A stretch of 44,368 nucleotides of DNA, from the NCBI GenBank assembly GCA_017533505.1, contig JAFXIB010000025.1, positions 1-44,368 on the forward strand, written 5' to 3'. Of the stretch, positions 17,301 through 24,817 are shown one piece after another (position 1 is the first letter of the stretch; each line of letters begins with the position of its first letter). This DNA is from Clostridia bacterium. GTDB taxonomy: Bacteria > Bacillota > Clostridia > Christensenellales > DTU072. The notes beneath the pieces are model-generated. The model did not search any database and was not told the origin of the DNA. It worked only from the letters and a program-made list of their open reading frames with translations. The translations under genes and the position numbers were made by a program.

Positions 17301-20300
17301 GCTCCGATAGAATCAACAGGTAGTCCGTAACGATAGTTTGGAACAATGATTTCGGTATTAGAAGTATTATATCCAGCAGTGAATCCGGTTACAGAATATG
17401 CTGTACCAGTTTCGTTTAGAGCATAATCCAAACCAACCGTACCATTGTAACTTGCCTCCCATTTTGCATAGAGAGTGATGTCACTTGTAACTGGAGTACC
17501 AAATGTGTACTTTGTATCAAAGCTTGAATCAAGATACCAGCCAAGGAATACATAGCTTTCTCTAACACCAATTTCAGGAGCAACACTTAATGCATTATAC
17601 TCATAAATATCGTCTTCCAGCGAAGCACTATAATTGGTTACATAGCTTATAGTAAAGGTGGATGTTTCATGTCTTGCAACAAAGATGGTTTCTGCTTGAA
17701 TTGCATAGAAAACATTGCCACTGAATGCAATTGATGTTAAATCAGTGATAACATCATTTGATGCTTCGTCAAGCTTCCAGCCATCAGCAGTTGGATACAA
17801 CCTTACCTTTTCGATAGTATTCCAATTTCTGTTGATTTGATTGCCAAGTGTTGCAACAGCCATTGTGGAGTAGTAAACTTCGTTACCCTTGATAATCAAT
17901 GATGCAACTGCGCCGTCCCCTACTTGGTAAACGCCAGCATTTGTACCATTTGCATTGTCATAAATCCAGCATGCGCTGTCAGCATCGTACTTAATGTTCA
18001 AAGTACCAACATTCCAACCCAAGAAGTCCTTGCCTTCTTTTGCAGTTTGAGAAACAGGGACAAGGGTGTTGATATCAACAAACTGACCATATGACAAGGT
18101 TTGACTATCAAGTTTATCAAGTCCAACTTGTTGAGAATATACATTGTTTTCTCTATCTCTAAATTCAACAGAGAACTTTTGATCAACCCAAACAGGTGCA
18201 ACAACCATATTGGTTCTTACATATTCAATGGTATATGGATTGCCGTTTGCATCACTCAAAGGAGAAACGACTCTCCAACCTTGCAAGTTCTTACCTTCTT
18301 GTGTGGGAGCTTCTTTATCAGCTGGGAATACAGCTGTCTTACCATACTCAACTTGGGTGGTAATGCCAGAGCCTTCACCCCAAGTGATAGTGTATACATT
18401 TATGCTGTATACAGCATTAAAGTCGGTTGCTTGAGTGATTGTATAGTCAAGTGGTTTATCCCAATGTAGGAAAGTTCTGCCCTCAAGAACAGGGTCGTCA
18501 ATTTGAACCATGTTGGCTACATTGTTACCATACTCAACTTCCATGGTGTGGTGAATTTGACCAAGGTCTTTATAGAAGTTGACGATGTATCTATTGATGG
18601 TATAAACAACTTGGATGATAGTATCTTCGGTTATAGCAGTTTCAAAATTGAATTCCGTGCTTTCTACGGAGTTGTCCTCATTACGCTTGTGCCATGTGCC
18701 TGTATGACCCTCTAAATCCGAAATTTGTGGAATGGTGGTGATGATCTCTCCATCAACAACTTTTTCGGTAGCGATTTGTGCCAAGCCATTATAGAAAGAA
18801 ACATTGTGTATTTTGCGCCACTTTGCATACAAGGTCAAAGCACCATCCCCTACAACCTTTAGGGTGTCAGAATTTACATTCCACTTGTCCTCTTCCAAAT
18901 AGGTATTCTCTGTATACCAGCCGTCAAAGTGATAGTTTGCATATTGGAATGCAAGCTTATCAGCATCTATACGACTATCAAACACTACATCTATTGCTTG
19001 ACGATCCAAGCCATTGTTTGGATAAACATAAACTTTATAAGTGTTTGGTGTAAATACAGCAGTTACTTCGAGGTCGCTGGTAACATATTCGTAATTGACA
19101 TCACCCCAGTCTTTGAAGGTATATCCCTCGCGAGTAGGCTCTTGTGGTGCAACTGCCTTTCCACCAAACTCAACTTCTTGATAATCAGTCAAATCATCTG
19201 GATTTAGTTTAATTACAGTTCTATCGTGGTTATAGAATGTTACCTTGAATTTTTTGATAACAAATGCTGCTTCTACAACAAAATCTTGGCTTACCTTTTG
19301 GAGAGTAGCATCTTCTACATCCCAAATTGCGTCATAACCTTCTCTTGTGGGAAGTGTGGGACGAGCTACACCAGCGCCATCTCTAACTTCTGCAGTGTGC
19401 CATACAATATACTCCGTTTCGTCAATTGTGATGGTTTCCTTATCTTCAACTGACTCTTGTAGTGTAATGGAGCTGTCTACCAAGAACTTGACGGTATGTA
19501 TCTTTGTCCATCTTGCGTAAAGAGTTGTTTCCTTCTTGATACGGTCGGTGTTAAAGTTCCAAGCGATATCGTCGCTATCATCGGCATTCTCCACTTTTTT
19601 AGAAGCAAACCAACCATCAAAGGCATATCCTGCTCTTGATGGGTTTTCTTGTGGACGAGTAACAGGGTTATTGTATGTAATGTCTTCTGCAATAGCAAAA
19701 ATTGGCTCTTCTGCATCGTAACCAAGATGGAAATAAACATCATATGTATTGATTTCATACAATGCGCAGATGTTCAAATCAGATACGATATTGGTATAGT
19801 CAAGTGACCACTTGAAGAAATGCTTGTGTGGGTCGGGACTTTGTACATCAATAGCTGCAATTTCATCAGCAAACTCAACAGCAAGGTTGGTGCCGTGTGG
19901 TACATCGTCAAATACTTTTAGTTCAAATTGAGTGATACCATCTGTTTGCATACGGTAGAATACTACCTTATACTTTGCAACTTCGTAATTGGCATAAACG
20001 GTAACATTGCTCCAAATATTAACAAAGCTCTCGCGAATACTTACGGAGCCATCAGGGTTCTTTTCTACCCAGCTACCATTTTCGCCTTCGCGATGTGGTA
20101 CTGCAGGGATATCGGTTAGGGTTGCGCCTTCTTTGACATATTTTACAATGTCAGAAACGCCATTTATTTCATCAATGAAAGTGATGCTATATAGCTTTGC
20201 CCACTTTGCATAAAGGGTGGTATCCCCTACTACGCTATCAGTTTGGAAGTTCCAAAGCTCATTGTAATCTTTGCTCTTATACCAGCCGTCAAATACATAA

Positions 20301-20770
20301 CCATCACGAGTGGGGGTATCAGGAGTTGGTATCTTTGCAATGTTTCCTACACTAATAGGCTCAATTGCAGTTGCGTTTTGTCCGGTAACAAATGTTACGG
20401 TGTACTTGATTGCTGCGTCTTCGGGAGTTCTAACATTGATAACCAAGCTTGTAGATACACCCTTATATTCCAATAGGATTGCGAACTCGCCTACCTTTTC
20501 GGTATTGAAGTTCAAAATCTTGAGGTCGTTTCTAACATCAGTGGCCTTTACGGTATAAACTTCGCCGTCAGTGCGAGTAACGACAAGCTCAAGACCCGTG
20601 AGGTCCAGTTCTTCACCAATGACATAATCAGTCTTATAAGGCACGGTACCGTCTTCATATTCCTTAACTTGAACAGAAAGCACCCCAACAGATGTACAGG
20701 ATGCAAGTAGTACTACGGCAAAAGCTGTCAAAAGAATCAGCAAAATGGGAAGTCTTAGCCTTTTAGTCAT
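14333..20770 (-). CDS. Giant surface lipoprotein with InlB-type and BspA-type repeats (N-terminal part of a split gene)
   Basis: 2145 codons. A lipoprotein signal ends at LLASC (Cys25). Residues about 35-115 look like a bacterial Ig-like domain (EYEDGTVPYKTDYVIGEELD...). Residues about 125-1105 are about a dozen InlB B-type (Listeria-Bacteroides) repeats with the GYVFDGWY ... TLYAKW pattern. From about 1130 the protein turns into BspA-type leucine-rich repeats (IGAEAFADT, LPNTLINIGPSAF). The frame ends abruptly at PNMLYPVLVTMYL, which fits neither repeat type, and the next ORF continues the repeats. The combined product would be about 3600 residues. Start: ATG at 20770 with AGAGG 8 nt upstream; a promoter lies at 20840-20868. 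Probable role: adhesion or glycan/host contact on the cell surface (inferred from the families). Confidence 0.88.
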   Translation of the reverse strand: MTKRLRLPILLILLTAFAVVLLASCTSVGVLSVQVKEYEDGTVPYKTDYVIGEELDLTGLELVVTRTDGEVYTVKATDVRNDLKILNFNTEKVGEFAILLEYKGVSTSLVINVRTPEDAAIKYTVTFVTGQNATAIEPISVGNIAKIPTPDTPTRDGYVFDGWYKSKDYNELWNFQTDSVVGDTTLYAKWAKLYSITFIDEINGVSDIVKYVKEGATLTDIPAVPHREGENGSWVEKNPDGSVSIRESFVNIWSNVTVYANYEVAKYKVVFYRMQTDGITQFELKVFDDVPHGTNLAVEFADEIAAIDVQSPDPHKHFFKWSLDYTNIVSDLNICALYEINTYDVYFHLGYDAEEPIFAIAEDITYNNPVTRPQENPSRAGYAFDGWFASKKVENADDSDDIAWNFNTDRIKKETTLYARWTKIHTVKFLVDSSITLQESVEDKETITIDETEYIVWHTAEVRDGAGVARPTLPTREGYDAIWDVEDATLQKVSQDFVVEAAFVIKKFKVTFYNHDRTVIKLNPDDLTDYQEVEFGGKAVAPQEPTREGYTFKDWGDVNYEYVTSDLEVTAVFTPNTYKVYVYPNNGLDRQAIDVVFDSRIDADKLAFQYANYHFDGWYTENTYLEEDKWNVNSDTLKVVGDGALTLYAKWRKIHNVSFYNGLAQIATEKVVDGEIITTIPQISDLEGHTGTWHKRNEDNSVESTEFNFETAITEDTIIQVVYTINRYIVNFYKDLGQIHHTMEVEYGNNVANMVQIDDPVLEGRTFLHWDKPLDYTITQATDFNAVYSINVYTITWGEGSGITTQVEYGKTAVFPADKEAPTQEGKNLQGWRVVSPLSDANGNPYTIEYVRTNMVVAPVWVDQKFSVEFRDRENNVYSQQVGLDKLDSQTLSYGQFVDINTLVPVSQTAKEGKDFLGWNVGTLNIKYDADSACWIYDNANGTNAGVYQVGDGAVASLIIKGNEVYYSTMAVATLGNQINRNWNTIEKVRLYPTADGWKLDEASNDVITDLTSIAFSGNVFYAIQAETIFVARHETSTFTISYVTNYSASLEDDIYEYNALSVAPEIGVRESYVFLGWYLDSSFDTKYTFGTPVTSDITLYAKWEASYNGTVGLDYALNETGTAYSVTGFTAGYNTSNTEIIVPNYRYGLPVDSIGAEAFADTTKNFNIQKISLPNTLINIGPSAFMNMRALTEITIPELVTIIPDNAFSGATALETVTFGDKSSVVTIGKNAFARNTSLKYSVVNGQKTTFTLPSTLETIESGAFFNCLALTEIYIPQNVTAIGDNAFAGANNLRYAVFSKNAPANLGANVFQNNTSLQKAFRIYVPNVASYTGPAGNANWKLLNDKICDVNLISLDGKWSYKLGTDGYIILVQYLGTDSELEIPEDLTVSIGNNIRVSTIGDYCFDSTVNSIEMLSSIAISQYTFDSADNLKKLIISVTDSNAINSSYIYDAYTKVASLDTLAISPSITISELFGGAAPTALTNVETLDTHNTIIAGFLANCVYVQNVTINGTIREIGDNAFLNCTALIKVTFDNSKKENLTTIGANAFNGAISLATFEVNGGDSDGKELPNSVTTIGQGAFDGTKWLSVNNSDMVIVGNGILYRYRGSEAVVMIPETVTSITPSAFKNNTSLRQVYVQNPASAKLTIIGESAFENCVNLESLVLPASIEILSNRSFAGDTKLATIVLFGDVLPNLYGSNQAGTHVFSDARSNINFYVNNTANISTWPSTYKFVQVANLVLFDGETADQKWVYSDAISSTGIMLIKSLTAGQTLTVPENLNNKGVYEIADYALPRTLTSLGYSSRILNTGDNAFAGVTFLEELTIYNNANANHRVQPAAMMSLLTQNSGISTLNTVSSIAISNLIGGILPENIKTVNILQTESTIVNSFLENNQYVENITVTIDGTIYNLEETEDIASATITSIGAKAFRNTKWMADLDSEFVVVLGGNLVDYKGKNSILEIGDNVTEINGSIFENDEFIEIVYVPASVKKVGNKAFYGASKLTKVFFEGTDVPSLALQSFDANQINDDGMQVYVPASAHGSYINATNWSSVKPISDSGIVHIKQKASEKATATTKKVVYNEYIVNLTSKQMLLSRVYTENYTIESGVETLQDIVETTDISVPSTITYEAPNMLYPVLVTMYL

Positions 20771-20785
20771 TGTAATAAACCTCTT

Positions 20786-20814
20786 GTGCGAATATTACGA
20801 GCGAGCGTTCGCAC
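20786..20814 (-). promoter_or_regulatory. Leader hairpin/dyad upstream of the giant lipoprotein gene
   Basis: GTGCGAA (20786-20792) and TTCGCAC (20808-20814) form a 7-bp dyad in the leader, 16 bp before the start codon and next to the AGAGG ribosome site. It may be an operator or an mRNA hairpin. Confidence 0.4.
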
Positions 20815-20839
20815 TACACCCACTCGCGTGTGCATATAT

Positions 20840-20868
20840 ATAATAAAGCAATCGACACCAATTTGCAA
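20840..20868 (-). promoter_or_regulatory. Promoter of the giant lipoprotein gene
   Basis: Minus strand TTGCAA (20868-20863), exact 17-bp spacer, TATTAT (20845-20840). The predicted leader is about 63 nt and includes the GTGCGAA/TTCGCAC dyad. Confidence 0.55.
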
Positions 20869-20908
20869 TACCTTTTTTAAATATTTACTTAAATTTACAC
20901 GCAGGCGC

Positions 20909-20937
20909 TTGCGTTTATATTAAAATTTTGTTATTAT
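20909..20937 (+). promoter_or_regulatory. Promoter of the acetyltransferase-phosphatase-ligase block
   Basis: TTGCGT (20909-20914), 17-bp spacer, TATTAT (20932-20937). The -35 overlaps one arm of an ACGCA (20899-20903)/TGCGT (20910-20914) dyad, a possible operator. The predicted start is near 20944, giving a leader of about 37 nt. Confidence 0.55.
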
Positions 20938-20980
20938 ACTACCATCGCGACTTATACCCTTTTGAAAGTGTGGTAGAAAA

Positions 20981-21970
20981 ATGCTAAATAAAGAACTTCA
21001 AAATCAACTGATAAAGTTGCATAAGGAATGTTTCAACGACGGAGACTACGCCGAGTTCCTTTTTGAGCATAGAATGCCCTTTTGCAAGGCATATGTGATA
21101 GAAGAAAACGGCATGGCACTATCAGCTTGTTATGCGCGATTCTTCACATTAGTGCTTGAAGGAAAAACCATGACCATTCCTTTCCTTACGGGTGTTGCAA
21201 CAGACCCAAGCCACAGATACCAAGGTCTTGCAAGAAAGGTTGTAGAAAAGGCAAAGCGTGAGCTTGCAAATGAAGGCTATCCCTTTGCAATACTACATCC
21301 ATTCAACCACGACTTTTATAGGAAGCTGGGGTTTGAAACAATCAACTACAAAACCAATTTTATGCCAAGCGACACACCCTTATCGGGCGTAGAATTCAAG
21401 CTCTTTGGCATAGCCGATTTACCACTTGTAGCCGAGCTATACAACAACATCGTTGGACAAAGCTCAAGCTACAAAATACGCGATTTAGATGAGTTCCGAT
21501 TGTTGATTGGCAACTCACTTGAACATGGTGGTTTGGGATATATAATTTATCAAAATGGTATCCCTAAAGGTTATATTTGGTGCGAAGATGGTGCTTGCCA
21601 AGAAGCAGTTGTCGAAAGGACCGAACTGCTAAACGGATTCCCCTTGCGCACCGATTATTCCCTAACCATAATGGGTGGCAACACCGACTACTCGATGGGT
21701 ACCATCTTAGGCCTACAAAGCCTCTTGCAATCCATACCCTATTGTAAAGAGGCATCTGGTAAAGTTGACTTTACCTTTAAGGGTATAAATTATCAACTAA
21801 TCGTTGAAAATGGTTGCTTTTTAAGTTTGACCAAAACGGATTCGCGTAACTTGGAGTTAAACGAAAGAGAACTCATAGCCATTTGTTTAGGACAAGGCGA
21901 CAAAGTCAAGGCTAATCCGTTCAAAAATATAATACCAATGTATAATCTTGTTTGCTACGAGATATATTAA
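20981..21970 (+). CDS. GNAT-family N-acetyltransferase, Eis-like
   Basis: 329 residues. The N-terminal half is a GNAT acetyl-CoA-binding domain: TGVATDPSHRYQGLARKVVEKA is the pyrophosphate-binding V/A region (Q/RxxGxG/A), followed by AILHPFNHDFYRKLGFE. The rest resembles the second GNAT-like lobe and the C-terminal sterol-carrier-like part of Eis-type enzymes, which acetylate amines including aminoglycosides. The substrate here is not evident. The ribosome site is weak (GTGGTAG). It is the first gene of a plus-strand block; the next gene's ribosome site overlaps its stop codon. Confidence 0.8.
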   Translation: MLNKELQNQLIKLHKECFNDGDYAEFLFEHRMPFCKAYVIEENGMALSACYARFFTLVLEGKTMTIPFLTGVATDPSHRYQGLARKVVEKAKRELANEGYPFAILHPFNHDFYRKLGFETINYKTNFMPSDTPLSGVEFKLFGIADLPLVAELYNNIVGQSSSYKIRDLDEFRLLIGNSLEHGGLGYIIYQNGIPKGYIWCEDGACQEAVVERTELLNGFPLRTDYSLTIMGGNTDYSMGTILGLQSLLQSIPYCKEASGKVDFTFKGINYQLIVENGCFLSLTKTDSRNLELNERELIAICLGQGDKVKANPFKNIIPMYNLVCYEIY

Positions 21971-21978
21971 GGAGAAAT

Positions 21979-23076
21979 ATGAAAGAGATTAATCTTAAAA
22001 AACAAAACAAAATACTTTGGATAGTAATCAGCTGTATTTTGATTGTTACTATCGCAACCGGTCTATCCCTATTTGGAGTATTCTACTTCAACTATGGTAC
22101 CGACCCTGTTGTAGAGGAAAATGCACAAAATGTCATCCTATTGATTGGCGATGGCATGGGCATCAACCACATCAAAACCACCGAGTTATACAACAATGGC
22201 GCAATGCTCAACATGCGCAAATTAAGTGTTACTGGTGAAGTTATGACAAGGAGTCTTTCTGCTGGCGCAACCGACTCTGCTGCAAGTGCTACCACCTATG
22301 CTACTGGCTACAAGACTTACAATGGCAGAATTAGCTACCTAAATGGCAAGCCCTTGACAACCATTGCAGAAGAAGCAATGCAAAATGGCAAAAAGGTAGG
22401 CGTAGTCGCAACAAAGGTTGTAACCGATGCTACCCCTGCTGCATTCCTTACTCACTCAAAGAGTCGCAACAATACTCTTGAAATCGCAACCCAACTCGTT
22501 GCAAGTGATGTTGATGTTTTGTTTGGTCTTAACAATGCAGAATTAAAGTCAATGGCATCATCCATTCAAACAGAAAGTCGTGATTACTGCACTACTTTTG
22601 AAGAAGTTAACTCATCAAATGCCGAAAAGATTTTTGGCTTGTTTGACGAAGATATCCCAAATATCGGTAGAAACACCCTTGCATCTCTAACCGAAACTGC
22701 ACTTGATAGACTCGCAAATGACAATGGTTTCTTCTTGATGGTAGAGGGTTCAAAGATTGACTCTTACTCTCACAGCAACGATATCCAAGGTATGATTGAC
22801 GAACTCAATGGCTTTGATGCAGCTGTATCACGCGCTGTTGCTTGGGCAAGAAAAAATGGTAACACCACCGTTATCGTCCTTGCAGACCACGAAACTGGCG
22901 ACTTGAGAATACCAGCTGATGCAACTGCTGATATGATTAGCAACGATTGGTTCCATAAGAGCGGACACACATCACAAAACATCCACTATTTTGCATATGG
23001 CGTAGGCGTAGATAGTATGCCTGCTCTCATTGACAATACCGATGTTTACGACATTATTAAACAACTACTATTTTAA
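21979..23076 (+). CDS. Membrane-anchored alkaline phosphatase
   Basis: 365 residues from the ATG at 21979, chosen over an in-frame upstream Met at 21952 because AAGGAG lies directly before it, over the stop of the acetyltransferase gene. One N-terminal membrane segment (IVISCILIVTIATGLSLFGV) with no cleavage site suggests an outward-facing anchored enzyme. The alkaline phosphatase fold is clear: LLIGDGMG (first metal Asp), GATDSAASATTYATG with the nucleophilic Ser in TDSA, VEGSKIDSYSHSND metal ligands, VLADHETGD and SGHTSQNI (late metal His). It hydrolyses phosphate monoesters; with the Na/Pi carrier elsewhere in the window this suggests phosphate scavenging (inference). At 365 residues it is shorter than E. 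coli PhoA, like other compact Firmicutes forms. Confidence 0.9.
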   Translation: MKEINLKKQNKILWIVISCILIVTIATGLSLFGVFYFNYGTDPVVEENAQNVILLIGDGMGINHIKTTELYNNGAMLNMRKLSVTGEVMTRSLSAGATDSAASATTYATGYKTYNGRISYLNGKPLTTIAEEAMQNGKKVGVVATKVVTDATPAAFLTHSKSRNNTLEIATQLVASDVDVLFGLNNAELKSMASSIQTESRDYCTTFEEVNSSNAEKIFGLFDEDIPNIGRNTLASLTETALDRLANDNGFFLMVEGSKIDSYSHSNDIQGMIDELNGFDAAVSRAVAWARKNGNTTVIVLADHETGDLRIPADATADMISNDWFHKSGHTSQNIHYFAYGVGVDSMPALIDNTDVYDIIKQLLF

Positions 23077-23097
23077 GCTAACTTTAGGAGCACTTAT

Positions 23098-24765
23098 ATG
23101 GATAAATTATTAAACATTACGGTTGGCGAAATGCTTGAAACAACTGCATCAAAATTTCCAACCAACCTTGCAATAAAATACATTGAAGTAAATTACAAAC
23201 GCACATACTATCAATTCAATGCAGAAGTTGATGAATATGCAAGAGGACTCCTTGGCATGGGCATCAAAGCTGGCGACCATGTAGCGGTATGGGCAACAAA
23301 CTATCCAGAATGGATGATTTTGTTCTTTGCAACTGCAAAAATAGGTGCTGTTCTTGTTACCGTAAACACCAACTACAAAGAAGCTGAACTTGAATATCTA
23401 CTTTCAAACTCCGATAGTAAAGCATTGTTTATCTGTGATGGTATCAAGGATATCGACTGCGAAAAGATTATCTACTCCGTTTGCCCCGAACTTAAAAGCT
23501 CAAAGCCAGGCGAACTTAACAACGATAGACTACCTTTCCTTAAGTATGTTGTAAGCTTTGATAACTGGTATGAAGGTATGTATCATTGGTCACAAGTGCC
23601 ACACTTTGGTGTACTTATCAGCGACAAAGAATTTGAAAAAGTTAAGAATGCAGTTAAGCCCGACGATGTAGTAAACATGCAATATACATCAGGTACAACC
23701 GGCTTCCCAAAGGGCGTTATGCTCACACATAACAACATCGTTAACAATGGTCTTGCAATCGGAGATTGCATGAAGTTCACCGAAAAGGATAAGCTTTGCA
23801 TCCCAGTACCCTTCTTCCATTGCTTTGGTATGGTCCTTGCAATCATGGCAAGTGTAACCCACGGCACAGCAATGGTACCACTACTATGGTACACTCCAAT
23901 GAAGGTTATGCATGCTATCGAATACGAAAAGTGTACAGCTGTTCATGGTGTTCCAACAATGTACATTCGTATGCTTGAGCACCGTGACTTCCATCGCTAT
24001 GATTTCAGTTCACTCCGTACCGGTATTATGGCTGGCTCACCCTGCCCCATCAAGGTTATGCAAGATGTTATCGAAAAGATGAACATGAAGGAAATCACCA
24101 TCACCTATGGTCAAACCGAAGCAAGCCCAGCATGTACCATGACTACAACTGATGAAACTCTTGAACATCGTGTTTCAACCGTTGGTAAAGAGCTACCATT
24201 TATGGAAACCAAAATCGTTGATGCCGAAACCGGCGAAGATGTACCAAACGGCACCCCTGGCGAATTTGTAGTTCGTGGCTACAATGTTATGAAGGGCTAC
24301 TACAAGATGCCCGAAGCAACTGCTGCTGCAATTGATAAGGACGGCTGGCTACATACTGGTGATATCGCAGTTAAAGACGATGATGGCTACTACAGGATTA
24401 CTGGTAGACTAAAGGATATGATTATCCGTGGTGGCGAAAACATCTTCCCCAAAGAAATCGAAGACTTCATCTACACACATCCAGATGTTGTTGATGTTCA
24501 AATCGTTGCAGTACCAAGCGAAAACCTTGGCGAAGAAGCATATGCATTTGTAACCAAGCGCCCAGGCTCAAGTGTTACACCAAAAGACATACAAAATTAT
24601 GTCAAGAACAACATGGCTCGCCACAAGGTTCCAAGCTATGTAGAGTTCATCGACAAGATGCCTATGACAGCAAGTGGCAAAATTCAAAAGTTTGTACTTC
24701 GTGATATGGCAAAAAAGACTTTGGGTATCGAAAACAACAACTTTGTGTTCAAAGATACTAAATGA
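23098..24765 (+). CDS. AMP-forming acyl-CoA ligase (FadD-like)
   Basis: 555 residues, full length for the ANL superfamily. Motifs in order: YTSGTTGFPKGVMLTHNN (P-loop-like AMP motif), TYGQTEASP (A5), WLHTGDIA (A7), GRLKDMIIRGGENIFPKEIE (A8 hinge) and TASGKIQKF with the catalytic Lys (A10). It activates a carboxylic acid with ATP and transfers it to CoA. The family places it with medium- or long-chain fatty acid ligases; chain length is not determined. The ATG has TTAGGAG upstream. It lies 21 bp after the phosphatase gene and ends in a strong terminator. Confidence 0.93.
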   Translation: MDKLLNITVGEMLETTASKFPTNLAIKYIEVNYKRTYYQFNAEVDEYARGLLGMGIKAGDHVAVWATNYPEWMILFFATAKIGAVLVTVNTNYKEAELEYLLSNSDSKALFICDGIKDIDCEKIIYSVCPELKSSKPGELNNDRLPFLKYVVSFDNWYEGMYHWSQVPHFGVLISDKEFEKVKNAVKPDDVVNMQYTSGTTGFPKGVMLTHNNIVNNGLAIGDCMKFTEKDKLCIPVPFFHCFGMVLAIMASVTHGTAMVPLLWYTPMKVMHAIEYEKCTAVHGVPTMYIRMLEHRDFHRYDFSSLRTGIMAGSPCPIKVMQDVIEKMNMKEITITYGQTEASPACTMTTTDETLEHRVSTVGKELPFMETKIVDAETGEDVPNGTPGEFVVRGYNVMKGYYKMPEATAAAIDKDGWLHTGDIAVKDDDGYYRITGRLKDMIIRGGENIFPKEIEDFIYTHPDVVDVQIVAVPSENLGEEAYAFVTKRPGSSVTPKDIQNYVKNNMARHKVPSYVEFIDKMPMTASGKIQKFVLRDMAKKTLGIENNNFVFKDTK

Positions 24766-24783
24766 TTAATTGAATTTCAAGGC

Positions 24784-24817
24784 AATAAAAAAGGACTGAA
24801 TCCAGTCCTTTTTTATT
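24784..24817. terminator. Bidirectional intrinsic terminator
   Basis: A perfect 15-bp inverted repeat (24784-24798 and 24803-24817) with GGACTG/CAGTCC core and A/T-runs on both sides, loop AATC. It ends the acyl-CoA ligase transcript on plus and the GH13 gene on minus; it overlaps the GH13 stop codon. Confidence 0.92.

Noticed and set aside
9984..20770. Programmed frameshift joining the two giant-gene frames
   Set aside because: No slippery heptamer and no downstream pseudoknot was evident at the join; a lost base explains it more simply.
21478..21500. Inside the acetyltransferase gene, ACGCGATTTAGATGAGTTCCGA resembles the left half of the structured repeat (TTTAGATGAGATCCGA)
   Set aside because: Only the left half matches, the right-half motif (GTAGGTCGCTAAAA) is absent nearby, and the bases encode a normal stretch (IRDLDEFR). 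Most likely chance, though 15 of 16 is unusual; left as a note.
21952..21978. Longer alkaline phosphatase start at an ATG at 21952, overlapping the acetyltransferase
   Set aside because: AAGGAG lies right before the ATG at 21979, and the upstream extension has no support.
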